DNA from: Nitrospirales bacterium
Lineage (GTDB): Bacteria; Nitrospirota; Nitrospiria; Nitrospirales; UBA8639
Reading direction: 5' to 3'
DNA: 64,000 nt
Assembly: GCA_021603905.1 (NCBI GenBank)
Contig: BQIU01000008.1
Coordinates: 1 to 64,000 of the forward strand
The translations under genes were made by a program, and so were the position numbers. Shown here piece by piece: positions 27,801 through 34,690 of the stretch (positions are counted from its first letter, which is position 1; the number at the start of each line of letters is the position of its first letter). The notes beneath the pieces were generated by a model that saw only the letters and a program-made list of their open reading frames with translations, searched no databases and was not told the DNA's origin.

Positions 27801-27900
27801 GGTTTCTCGGAGTTTGATTGAGTCGATGGGGGGAACATTAAATTGTACATCAAATGGAAAACAGGGAAGCATATTTACGGTGATGTTGCCGCTACAGTAA
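24835..27900 (+). CDS. membrane-anchored multi-PAS sensor histidine kinase
   Basis: ATG 24835 follows GAGGTG by six bases; the in-frame GTG at 24826 is an alternative. The 1021-residue kinase has three to four N-terminal membrane helices (about 10-105), then about five PAS domains in tandem (roughly 110-740) with PAS-associated junctions such as DMTEKKYAEQEL and DITKRKEAENAL, a coiled coil, and a kinase core. The phospho-acceptor is H812 in GVAHEINNP. NLIQNALDAS, SDQGCGIH and GLGLSVSRS are intact ATP-binding motifs. A response regulator follows after 22 bases, so the two form a two-component pair. The signals are unknown. Confidence 0.94.
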   Translation: MQTMAISRTPFTQEFLIGLSVVLTAVFFLMDVMFPLGVAGGVLYVTVVLVTLWLQGSRTTLGAAMFCTCLTILGYLLSPDGGEHWVVIVNRSFAVYAIWVTAILTIQYKNSMTHLIEERSLLRQVVDMIPQCVFLQSANGQILFANQAMAEVCRTTVEKMVMKDPQAAWTSPVIGITDEKMDEEVLRTFQRQYIQHEYVSTVDRGIRIVDFVRQPCHVSQELCVLTVGIDQTDQQDMNEDFLLTQQVFESFPGQIALVDTQYRYRRVNPAYERMHGVPREEIEGTMVRDMLGEETFLTLVRPRFDEALSGEEVSYESWFTFSRAGKRYMSVTYSPLYSEAGEVHEVLVHLRDMTEKKYAEQELHNVENRFQKYFESGLVGMAISSLGNDWVEVNDRLCDMLGFTRQELEDRDWKEFTHPEDLDLDQKMFAQILSGSIESYSFEKRFIHKRGHIVHTNLYVNSVYSSAGTVEYIMSMLEDITKRKEAENALRASEMTLKSFFESSPVMMGIVELIGDDILHISDSAATGEFFGVDHKTMKDRFGSELGVSAEHLKMWVNRYRECMWSGEPVSFEYWHGLPERKHWLSVNVTQIDWGETLCPRFAYVIQDMTDRKQAEQSLQQKALVFDTISDGVILTGLDGRILDWNQGATEVFGYDKEEMLGQTPAMLHHPDVAAALTNQIIESVKQEKLWRGEIKFIKKDGSHGIAETVVVPLYGTDGAMIAAVGANRDVTVRKQAERELEEAHSVLSRQNTLLQQEVEERKKLQDELRRYTAGLEAEITQRSERIQELEQRRMQVEKLASLAQIAAGVAHEINNPLASIGQAMLLVRQAVDPAHPHFEYIGRIDECVRRMASIVRHMYDLYRPQQSELVAQDIVPIVITAIDIMLPAGEKCHVYLRSQLPRHMISVACVSTELVQVLCNLIQNALDASAPEQVVTVNIAMCEKSLALSVSDQGCGIHPDVVCHIFDPFFTTKGSQEGQSLGFGLGLSVSRSLIESMGGTLNCTSNGKQGSIFTVMLPLQ

Positions 27901-27922
27901 GAAGGGCTAAGGAGGATTCTTG

Positions 27923-28684
27923 ATGAAATCGGAAGGGACGATCCTATTGGCAGATGATGAAGAGACGTTTGCGAAGGCGACGCAGACGCTTCTCCTGGAT
28001 GAAGGGTTTTTATGCCATACCGTAGGAGATGTTCGAGAGCTCTCGTCGGCTTTAGAGAACAAGAGTTATGACCTTCTGATCACAGATCTGAAGATGCCTG
28101 GAAATCACGTGATGGAGATGGTAGATGAAATTCAGACTCGCTCAAAGATTCTACCCGTGATAGTGGTGACAGGCTATCCCTCTCTTGCTTCAGCCGTTGA
28201 CTCCGTTCGGTTAAACGTTCTTGAATATATCGTGAAGCCGGTGGACTATCCGCACCTACTCCAATCTGTTCGAAAAGGTGTTCAGTTCAAACGTCAATTA
28301 CAAACAGTTCATTCTGTGCGTACCTTGGCTCGGGAACGATTGGATCAATTGGAAGATATTGAGACCGCGCTTCTGACATTTGGGAATATTGGCGAAGAAC
28401 AATCAACAACAGGTACCGTTTCTAAACGGCCCTCCCTCCCGAGCCTGCAAGATCAGCTTCAAGAGCTTGTAGAACATTTAAGATCTCAATCTTTGCCAGG
28501 GCAGGATTCTCAAGCCAAAGCTTCTCAAGCGACAATCACTTCAGGCTATTTTCAACTACGCGAAGGTATTTACGAAACGATCCAAGTGTTGCAATTGACC
28601 AAAGGGAGTTTTCGATCCAAAGAACTTGCGAATCTTCGTCTTAAACTACAGGATCTCCTGAAGACGACAGACCCGAATCCGTAA
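27923..28684 (+). CDS. response regulator with C-terminal helical extension
   Basis: ATG 27923 sits 7 bases after AAGGAGG. The receiver domain has DDE at 11-13, phospho-acceptor D55 in LLITDLKMPG and the conserved lysine in VKPVDYP. After residue about 125 there is no DNA-binding or enzyme domain, only about 125 helical residues (LQDQLQELVEHLRSQ, LRLKLQDLL), probably for protein-protein contact. It lies directly behind the multi-PAS kinase and should receive its phosphate. Confidence 0.9.
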   Translation: MKSEGTILLADDEETFAKATQTLLLDEGFLCHTVGDVRELSSALENKSYDLLITDLKMPGNHVMEMVDEIQTRSKILPVIVVTGYPSLASAVDSVRLNVLEYIVKPVDYPHLLQSVRKGVQFKRQLQTVHSVRTLARERLDQLEDIETALLTFGNIGEEQSTTGTVSKRPSLPSLQDQLQELVEHLRSQSLPGQDSQAKASQATITSGYFQLREGIYETIQVLQLTKGSFRSKELANLRLKLQDLLKTTDPNP

Positions 28685-28868
28685 AAGAAATGAAATTTGT
28701 TCCTGCCAAACAACTCATACCTTTTGGGTGTGTTCGTCCGTTGTACCTGGTCTTATTTTGTGACGTTGACGCAACCTATCCAAATCTCAAAATTAGAGTT
28801 CATTTTTTAGCCTGGATTACTTTGATTGTGACAGTAACAGTAGGAAGAGCATTGATCAGCCCCAAACG

Positions 28869-29180
28869 CTATTGTGGTGTGATGCCTGGAATAATGTCCG
28901 TGATTTTCAGGAAGTCTAATGTTTGTTTCACCGACCCTTCGATCACACAGAGCCGTAAGTCTTTTGGAGGGTGCTGGCACTTTTGGTGAGCGACGATCAG
29001 AAGTCCAACGGCTGTGCTATCGATAAAAGAGACTTTCTGTAAGTCGATCACAATTTCTTCTGTGTTCGCTTCTTGAGCCAGCTGGAACGCCGTTAAAAAC
29101 TCTTCTCGCCTTCGCGAGTCAAGTCGGCCCCAAAGAGTGATGATCGTACGTTTATTTTCGGTAGTGAGGGTATATTCCAC
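28869..29180 (-). CDS. STAS-domain anti-sigma-factor antagonist-like protein
   Basis: A 103-residue single STAS domain (SpoIIAA/RsbV fold). ITLWGRLDSRRREEFLTAF is the first strand-helix unit, and FIDSTAVGLL at 52-61 holds the likely phosphorylated serine S55. Such proteins bind an anti-sigma kinase in a partner-switching cascade. No anti-sigma kinase or phosphatase gene lies next to it. It converges on the response regulator. Confidence 0.88.
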   Translation of the reverse strand: MEYTLTTENKRTIITLWGRLDSRRREEFLTAFQLAQEANTEEIVIDLQKVSFIDSTAVGLLIVAHQKCQHPPKDLRLCVIEGSVKQTLDFLKITDIIPGITPQ

Positions 29181-29885
29181 GCAGCATCACCAGTGAACAC
29201 TCGGTGGGGCAGGTCTCTTGTACTTCCGTCCACCAGTGATGAGTCGATTCGTCTCTCAAGTACTTTTCGGTTGCATGTGTTGCTTCCTGAAGAACCTAGA
29301 GATCAGCCCCTGTATAAAAACCTTTTTTCGACCATCTTGTCAAGTAGTTCGAGTACGCTCAACTCTTTTGGTCCGGGGTTATCTCGTCGTTGGCGTTGTG
29401 CCGCCTTCGCGCTGTTCGTGTGATTTAGTCCATCTTTCCTGTTAAAGCCGTTTCAGTTATACCGAAACGATAACGCGCCAACTTGTATAATTTTGATATC
29501 CAATACGTGATATCAAACGTCAATTATTGTCAGTACATTTAAGTGGGTATACCCTTTCGATGTTTGATGTGAGTCATGACGCTGGCTTGGCGACCTCAAG
29601 TCGACATCTCAGGGGTAGAACCGCGTTGAACGTCGGCTGCCTATTAGGGTTGCGCAGAGTTACGCAACAATCGTCGACAAGGCGACTTCGATTGACACTT
29701 CAAAGGGAGAAAAGAGTTCAACGTAGACTGCCTTTCAGCGATACCCGGGACATGCAACGATCGTAACCTAGGTCTCTAACTGGAGGTTAATTGGATTTGC
29801 TATAAATATCTTTAATTTTCTTCTCAATTTTCCGACAAGAAAGAGTGGGATTGTTTTGAGTCACATGATTCAAAGGAGCGAATCT
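29181..29885. other. non-coding region holding a TATAGC-type repeat
   Basis: About 700 bases between the divergent STAS and pentapeptide genes. More than half is repeat element 29446-29804; in the rest I see no gene. Confidence 0.55.
29446..29804. repeat. TATAGC-type repeat element (~360 bp)
   Basis: Begins AGCCGTTTCAGTTATACCGA, as does the copy at 63056, and ends TTAATTGGATTTGCTATA. Middle blocks are shared with 63056-63700: TTTTGATATCCAATACGTGA, ATGTTTGA.GTGAGTCAT.ACGC, and CAACAATCGTCG. An 8-bp inverted repeat TTGATATC/GATATCAA lies at about 29495-29518. There is no transposase. Short open frames in it are similar between copies because the DNA is repeated, not because they are genes. Confidence 0.7.
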
Positions 29886-30221
29886 ATGATTCCGAAAATA
29901 TCGAATGATCCGATGTATCAATTGCTTCGTGAAGGTAAGGTGAAAGACTTTAATGATCGGAGGGCGCTCGGAGAAAACGTGGATTTGACAAACTGCGACT
30001 TTCGAAACGTTGATCTGCGTGGATTGGATGCCAAGGGACTCAATTTATGCGGTTCCTATTTTCGACAGGCAGACCTTCGCGGCATCGATTTTTCTCAATC
30101 GCAGTTGGAGGGTGCCAGCATTAACGGTGCGCATATTTCTGGAGCATATTTTCCCAAAGAAATTAGTCCGGACGAGCTTCTTCTCTCCTTTCAACACGGG
30201 ACTAGGATGCGGTACTTGTAG
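29886..30221 (+). CDS. small pentapeptide-repeat protein
   Basis: ATG 29886 follows AAAGGAGCG. The 111-residue product has a short helical N-terminus (about 1-30) and then about ten pentapeptide units of the A(D/N)LxX type from 31 to 89 (VDLTN, CDFRN, VDLRG, LDAKG, LNLCG and so on), which form a right-handed quadrilateral beta-helix. The C-terminal part SPDELLLSFQHGTRMRY is conserved in a known small family of such proteins. The role is unknown. Confidence 0.88.
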   Translation: MIPKISNDPMYQLLREGKVKDFNDRRALGENVDLTNCDFRNVDLRGLDAKGLNLCGSYFRQADLRGIDFSQSQLEGASINGAHISGAYFPKEISPDELLLSFQHGTRMRYL

Positions 30222-30473
30222 GCGCAACCCTTCGGTATTGTTGACCATGCCTTTATCGTTGAGTCTGGTCTGAAGTGTCATGTGTGAAACGTGAATGCTC
30301 CTGACTAATTCCTCCCGCCTTCTTGATTGACACGATTTACTTCTCAACTTACACTCCATTTCCAGCACAAAGCTCCAAGGGTCGTATGCCTCGTTTTTTT
30401 CGAGTCTGACGTAATATGGTATTTTTCCTAGAGGCGACAGGCAATATCATTTTTCCGGAAAGGCGTCGGTTAC

Positions 30474-31358
30474 GTGATCATGACTCATCCACACAACATT
30501 ATTGCGATTGTTTACGATTTTGACCACACGCTGAGCCCACACTATATGCAGGATCACACTATTCTGCGACATGCCGGGATTGATCCAAAGGAGTTCTGGC
30601 CGAGTTGCACGACGTTGATTCATGAAAAGGGCTATGATCAAGAGTTGGCGTATATGAAGCGATTGCTTGAGCATAAAGCCATTCGTGCACTGTCGAACCA
30701 GGACTTGAAGAGCATGGGAGCCGATCTCACCTTTTTCCCAGGGGTGCCGGACTGCTTTGAAGAACTGAATGCCCTGTTTACTCCACAAGAATATGAGGAG
30801 CTTGGGATTCGATTAGAGCACTATGTGGTGAGTTCAGGGCTCAAGGCCATTCTTGATGGGAGTCACATCGCGCAATATGTGAAGGCAATTTTCGGTTGTG
30901 AGTTTGATGAAGATGATGGACATATCAGTTTTCCAAAGCGGACGATTAGCCATACACAGAAGACACAATTTCTGTTTCGTGTGAATAAGGGTCTATTAGA
31001 TTTGGATCAAGACGTGAACGATCATATGCCTGAAGAGATGCGGCGTGTGCCGTTTCGTCATATGATTTACGTCGGGGATGGGCCAACGGATGTTCCCTGT
31101 TTTACACTCATGAAGAAAAACGGGGGTTTTGCGGTGGCCGTCTATAATGCGGAAGATGATTCTCGACGTTCATTTGAAAAATGTTATCAATTGGCGCATC
31201 ATGCTGAGCGCGTGCATTTTATGGCTCCGGCGGATTATCGGGCAGGGAGTCATTTGCGGTTGATTTTAGAACAGCATGTCAAAGAAATTGCGAACGGGGT
31301 AATAGAAGAACGGAGGCAAGGCGTAGAAAAAGCCCGTGTCGCTGCACCAACACCGTAA
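30474..31358 (+). CDS. HAD-superfamily phosphatase
   Basis: A 294-residue haloacid-dehalogenase-fold protein. The nucleophile motif YDFDHTLSP puts the catalytic aspartates at 15 and 17. VVSSGLKAIL is motif II with its serine, and IYVGDGPTDVPCF is motif IV with two acidic residues. The layout is closest to phosphoserine-phosphatase-like type I HADs with a helical cap. The start is GTG 30474 or ATG 30480; no strong ribosome-binding site decides. The substrate is unknown. Confidence 0.85.
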   Translation: MIMTHPHNIIAIVYDFDHTLSPHYMQDHTILRHAGIDPKEFWPSCTTLIHEKGYDQELAYMKRLLEHKAIRALSNQDLKSMGADLTFFPGVPDCFEELNALFTPQEYEELGIRLEHYVVSSGLKAILDGSHIAQYVKAIFGCEFDEDDGHISFPKRTISHTQKTQFLFRVNKGLLDLDQDVNDHMPEEMRRVPFRHMIYVGDGPTDVPCFTLMKKNGGFAVAVYNAEDDSRRSFEKCYQLAHHAERVHFMAPADYRAGSHLRLILEQHVKEIANGVIEERRQGVEKARVAAPTP

Positions 31359-31519
31359 TGACATATCCTCGTTCTCGCGATAAATCCGTAAAATTTTCGT
31401 GAGAAATCTGTAAGGCGAGTGCTGTCCTCGTATTACAGAAGATTTTTGATGTAATATATGAATAGCAAGAAGTCATATTTCAGACCTTCTCTTCCACATA
31501 TGAAGGTCGGGAGGTGCCT

Positions 31520-32152
31520 ATGAAGTTATCGTACACTAATCACATATATCACAAACGTCAGCATGGACTTTTGATAGCAGGATCCATGCTATGTGCTGTA
31601 GTTCTTGTTCTGATGGTAAGCAAGAGTGCGTTAGCCGAAGATCCGTTCGGGCCAGCAACCCCGCCTCCTCAAGACTTCACGCAAAATTCTTACGATATGG
31701 CATTTGATCAAAAGAATTGGAAGCGGCCACAAGGCGTGTTTTCCTGGATCACGATGGCGCGTGGCTACCAAACTCCGTGGGATTCACACGGTCGGCCAGG
31801 CTGGCTGACCGATGATGCGTATGTCGAACCTGTTGATCCTGGGGTCTCAACGTTTACTCCGGACACCCAGGAAATTTTTATCGTATTCGAGGGGCAACCG
31901 CTTGATGCGCCTGGACAGTTTGCTGCCGCATGGCATCCAATTGTCGACGGGAAGCCTGTTGGCGAAGAACCGTTAGGCAAAGATGTCATTGAGTTAGAAA
32001 TGAATCAACGGTATGGGTATTTCATCATTTCGCCCTCAGACGAGAGGTGGAAGCCGGGTCAATATCTCGTCACGATTTATTATGGAAGTCCTGGGCAAGC
32101 GTTGCATGCCACGAATATTATTGGGACGATGACGTTCACCATTAGCCTGTAG
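31520..32152 (+). CDS. exported protein of unknown function
   Basis: ATG 31520 is preceded by GGGAGG. The 210-residue protein has a basic N-terminus, a hydrophobic core (LLIAGSMLCAVVLVLMV) and a cleavage site after SALAE, so it should be exported. The mature part, rich in proline, aspartate and aromatic residues, ends with an immunoglobulin-like strand pattern (GQYLVTIYYGSPGQALHATNIIGTMTFTI). I do not recognise the family. It converges on the helicase gene with about 40 bases between. Confidence 0.7.
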   Translation: MKLSYTNHIYHKRQHGLLIAGSMLCAVVLVLMVSKSALAEDPFGPATPPPQDFTQNSYDMAFDQKNWKRPQGVFSWITMARGYQTPWDSHGRPGWLTDDAYVEPVDPGVSTFTPDTQEIFIVFEGQPLDAPGQFAAAWHPIVDGKPVGEEPLGKDVIELEMNQRYGYFIISPSDERWKPGQYLVTIYYGSPGQALHATNIIGTMTFTISL

Positions 32153-32191
32153 TGCGGTAAGAGTCTTTTGGACATGCATTCTGTGTTGGGC

Positions 32192-33841
32192 CTAGGTTCT
32201 GGGTCGTCCTTTTTTAAACCCATGTTCGACCCAACGCTCAAGGAGACGCAAGCGTTTCTTGAGTTGACTGACGGTGGCCTGATTAATCGCAGTCCCGGTT
32301 GCGTCTTTCAATGCCGCATTGACTTGCCAATGGTTAAGGCGATCTTGCCTGCTTAGCTGAGACACGAGTTGTTTGTGTTGGTCTCGAAGTTGGCTCTTTT
32401 GCTCGAAGAGGGACAGTTCAGGTTCTGGAGTTGCGAGCGTAGCCGGTTCTTCTGGAAGTATCTCAGTGGGAGGAGGCTGTGGCCGAAAGAAATTCTGCTG
32501 AGACTCAGGAACTTCAGGATGGGTGAGGAAAAAGCTCCCTCCAATCCACTCATCCGCGTGTGCGATTCCCCCTAAGGGGGCAAAATCATCTTCCTGCTTT
32601 ACCTGTCGATCCGTAGGAGCGAGCGGCAGATCAACCAGTGACGATTGTTCTTTTAATGCATGGCTGCGTTCTTTGGTAATCTGTTTCGCATAGTGCACAA
32701 TCGTCGGATCTTGTGAAATGTAGAGGTACGACTTCCCATCCCGCCCTCCGTCTTCGTTCACTCGGACAAATCGTCCAACAACCTGGCGAAAATACATTTC
32801 CGTCAATACATTGGTCGCATAGACTCCAACCCGCAACCGAGGAATATCCACACCTTCACTGACCATATTGACGGCGACCAACCATCGTTGCCGACCTTGT
32901 GCAAATCGTTGGATTGTTCGATTCGCTGCCGGGTCGTCCGAAACGGCGACCTGAGCTCGCTCTCCTGTTAAGCGTTGAACCAGGGAGGCGATATCACGGG
33001 CATGATTTTGAGTCATGGCCACAATGAGCCCTCCGGCATGGTCATGACCTGCTGTGCGGACGGAGGAGAGACGTTCGTTGGCATCCTGAATGACTTCTCC
33101 CAGCCAACTGTCCTGGAGTAATGCGGTTCGGAGCCGTTCTCGACGCCAGGGTTTTTTGACTCCATCTCTGAACGTCGCATGTACCGTTTCGCCGCGGGAA
33201 GTCCAAGCCAGTTCTCCCTCATACGACGGAAAAATCACGGGCCGGCAGACACTATCCCGAAGGGCTTCAGGGTAGCCATATTGAAAGTCGGCGATACTGC
33301 GGCGTTCCTTGTCGTAACGGACGTACGGGATCGGGCTATCGTCAGTGCGGAAGGGTGTGCCTGAGAGTAAGAGGCGTTGAACGGCCGAGTCAAAGGCGAC
33401 TTGTAGGGCATCCCCCCATTCCTTTCCTTCTCCGGCATGGTGAATTTCATCAAAAATCACCAACGTTTTCGTTCGAAGGGATTGAGTGCGATAGCGTTGA
33501 GGTTCGAGGCAGACCTGTTGATAGGTTGTGGCTAACCCATGAAAGTCAGTCGCTTCCCGTTCCTGTTGATTTGACGACGTCGGATCAAGCTGAAGACCTT
33601 CCAAGTGGGCGGCCCTAGCCCATTGTTCACGTAGATGAGTCGTCGGACAGACGACCACCACTCGGTTCGCTCTTCCACTCGCGAGACCGTCATGCGCGAC
33701 GCGTAAGGCTAATCGCGTTTTTCCTGCACCTGGGGTGGCGACGGCTAAAAAGTTCGCTGTGGGATGAGAGGAGATTAATTGAAAGGCCTCTTCCTGCCAG
33801 GGGCGCAACGGGGATGTCCAAGGGCGTAAGGGTTTCGGCAT
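32192..33841 (-). CDS. superfamily II DNA/RNA helicase-like ATPase
   Basis: A 549-residue helicase. Motif I PGAGKTRLAL contains K41, motif II is DEIH at 131-134, motif III is SGTPFR (160-165) and motif VI is QVVGRFVR. The set resembles the XPB/type III-restriction (ResIII) branch. About 100 C-terminal residues after the helicase core are charged and glutamine/proline-rich with no domain I can name. No restriction or methylase gene lies beside it, but accessory defence-like genes follow upstream. Confidence 0.88.
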   Translation of the reverse strand: MPKPLRPWTSPLRPWQEEAFQLISSHPTANFLAVATPGAGKTRLALRVAHDGLASGRANRVVVVCPTTHLREQWARAAHLEGLQLDPTSSNQQEREATDFHGLATTYQQVCLEPQRYRTQSLRTKTLVIFDEIHHAGEGKEWGDALQVAFDSAVQRLLLSGTPFRTDDSPIPYVRYDKERRSIADFQYGYPEALRDSVCRPVIFPSYEGELAWTSRGETVHATFRDGVKKPWRRERLRTALLQDSWLGEVIQDANERLSSVRTAGHDHAGGLIVAMTQNHARDIASLVQRLTGERAQVAVSDDPAANRTIQRFAQGRQRWLVAVNMVSEGVDIPRLRVGVYATNVLTEMYFRQVVGRFVRVNEDGGRDGKSYLYISQDPTIVHYAKQITKERSHALKEQSSLVDLPLAPTDRQVKQEDDFAPLGGIAHADEWIGGSFFLTHPEVPESQQNFFRPQPPPTEILPEEPATLATPEPELSLFEQKSQLRDQHKQLVSQLSRQDRLNHWQVNAALKDATGTAINQATVSQLKKRLRLLERWVEHGFKKGRPRT

Positions 33842-34156
33842 TGAAAGCGTTAAGTTCCGAGTCTCTCAATTAGTGGTCAACAAAAAGGCGATACGATAAG
33901 GATTTTATGTCGTGAACGCAACCGGCGATGGTGGTTGAAATCAAGTATGAATGTTGGAGGCCTTCGTCGGTTGGGTTTATTCGTTCTTGGATGTCGTTGT
34001 ATCGTCGTTCATAGGTGTAATGAATGAGCAGTCTTGGTTAATTTTAGGGTCAGTAAAACAAGAGGATGGGTACCTTAGCTTCCTAATCAATTTCAATGTC
34101 GCATCTGCATTAGCTTTCGTGAACAATCTGATTGCTCATGCTGATCAATAACCTTA
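33842..34156. other. intergenic region upstream of the helicase
   Basis: About 315 bases. A short open stretch on the plus strand (about 33951-34151) would give a hydrophobic 66-residue peptide but has no ribosome-binding site and no known family. I see no gene or strong signal. Confidence 0.4.
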
Positions 34157-34360
34157 TCACGTATTTCTGTCTCGTCGAATGATCGAGACAGCTTCTCGTG
34201 GAGTCTTGAGCCCTAATTGCCGAACTTGCGACAATATTTGTGATGGTGTGAGTCGTGCAGGATCCTCTCCTTGCAGGGAACGGTGATGTTTCGCAGCTCG
34301 TTGACGAAGACGTAATATTAAGCGGTCAGGCACGTTTTTGAGAGATATGTTCGTCGGCAT
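34157..34360 (-). CDS. solitary FitA-like ribbon-helix-helix antitoxin, possibly shortened
   Basis: A 67-residue product. MPTNISLKNVPDRLILRLRQRAAKHHRSLQGE is the DNA-binding ribbon-helix-helix start of FitA/VapB antitoxins, and LRQLGLKTP-type sequence with EAVSIIRRDR is their toxin-binding tail. The linking region appears a little short. The expected PIN-domain toxin gene should follow on the minus strand but is not found in 33842-34156, so this is an orphan or a remnant. Confidence 0.7.
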   Translation of the reverse strand: MPTNISLKNVPDRLILRLRQRAAKHHRSLQGEDPARLTPSQILSQVRQLGLKTPREAVSIIRRDRNT

Positions 34361-34690
34361 GAGTTGTTTCCCATATGGATCTATACTAGATCATATTGCC
34401 TGAGTTTTCCGCATGGAACAAGTTGACGTAGTACAAAAAAAATGTTCGCGTAATAGAGTTGAGCGTCGAAAGCTGAGCCGCAGTATCGTAAGACCCGCAC
34501 CGGCAGAATATCCTCCAAACAGACGTAATGTATTATCGCTGCATCCGCTTGACTAATTAACCAAATCCGGTATTTTCATACTGGGTATTGTCGACGTGTG
34601 CATACAGGAATATGTGGAGCTTACCGAACGCGTGCAAACACCACAAACGAATATGAATGGATTTCTAACCGTAATTGGTGGAAATGAACC
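34361..34690. other. intergenic region before the STAND gene
   Basis: About 330 bases with no gene on either strand. A run of eight A lies near 34434-34441. No clear promoter pair with correct spacing was found. Confidence 0.4.

Noticed and set aside
29560-29766. Open frame whose peptide resembles one at 63267-63400, apparently a conserved small protein
   Set aside because: Both lie inside copies of the same repeat DNA; the likeness follows from the repeat, and neither has a ribosome-binding site.
33951-34151. Hydrophobic 66-residue open frame on the plus strand
   Set aside because: Non-ATG start, no ribosome-binding site and no recognisable family; placed in a non-coding gap.
34167-34191. 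CTGTCTCG/CGAGACAG hairpin taken at first for a terminator
   Set aside because: It lies within the coding end of the antitoxin-like gene and has no T-run.
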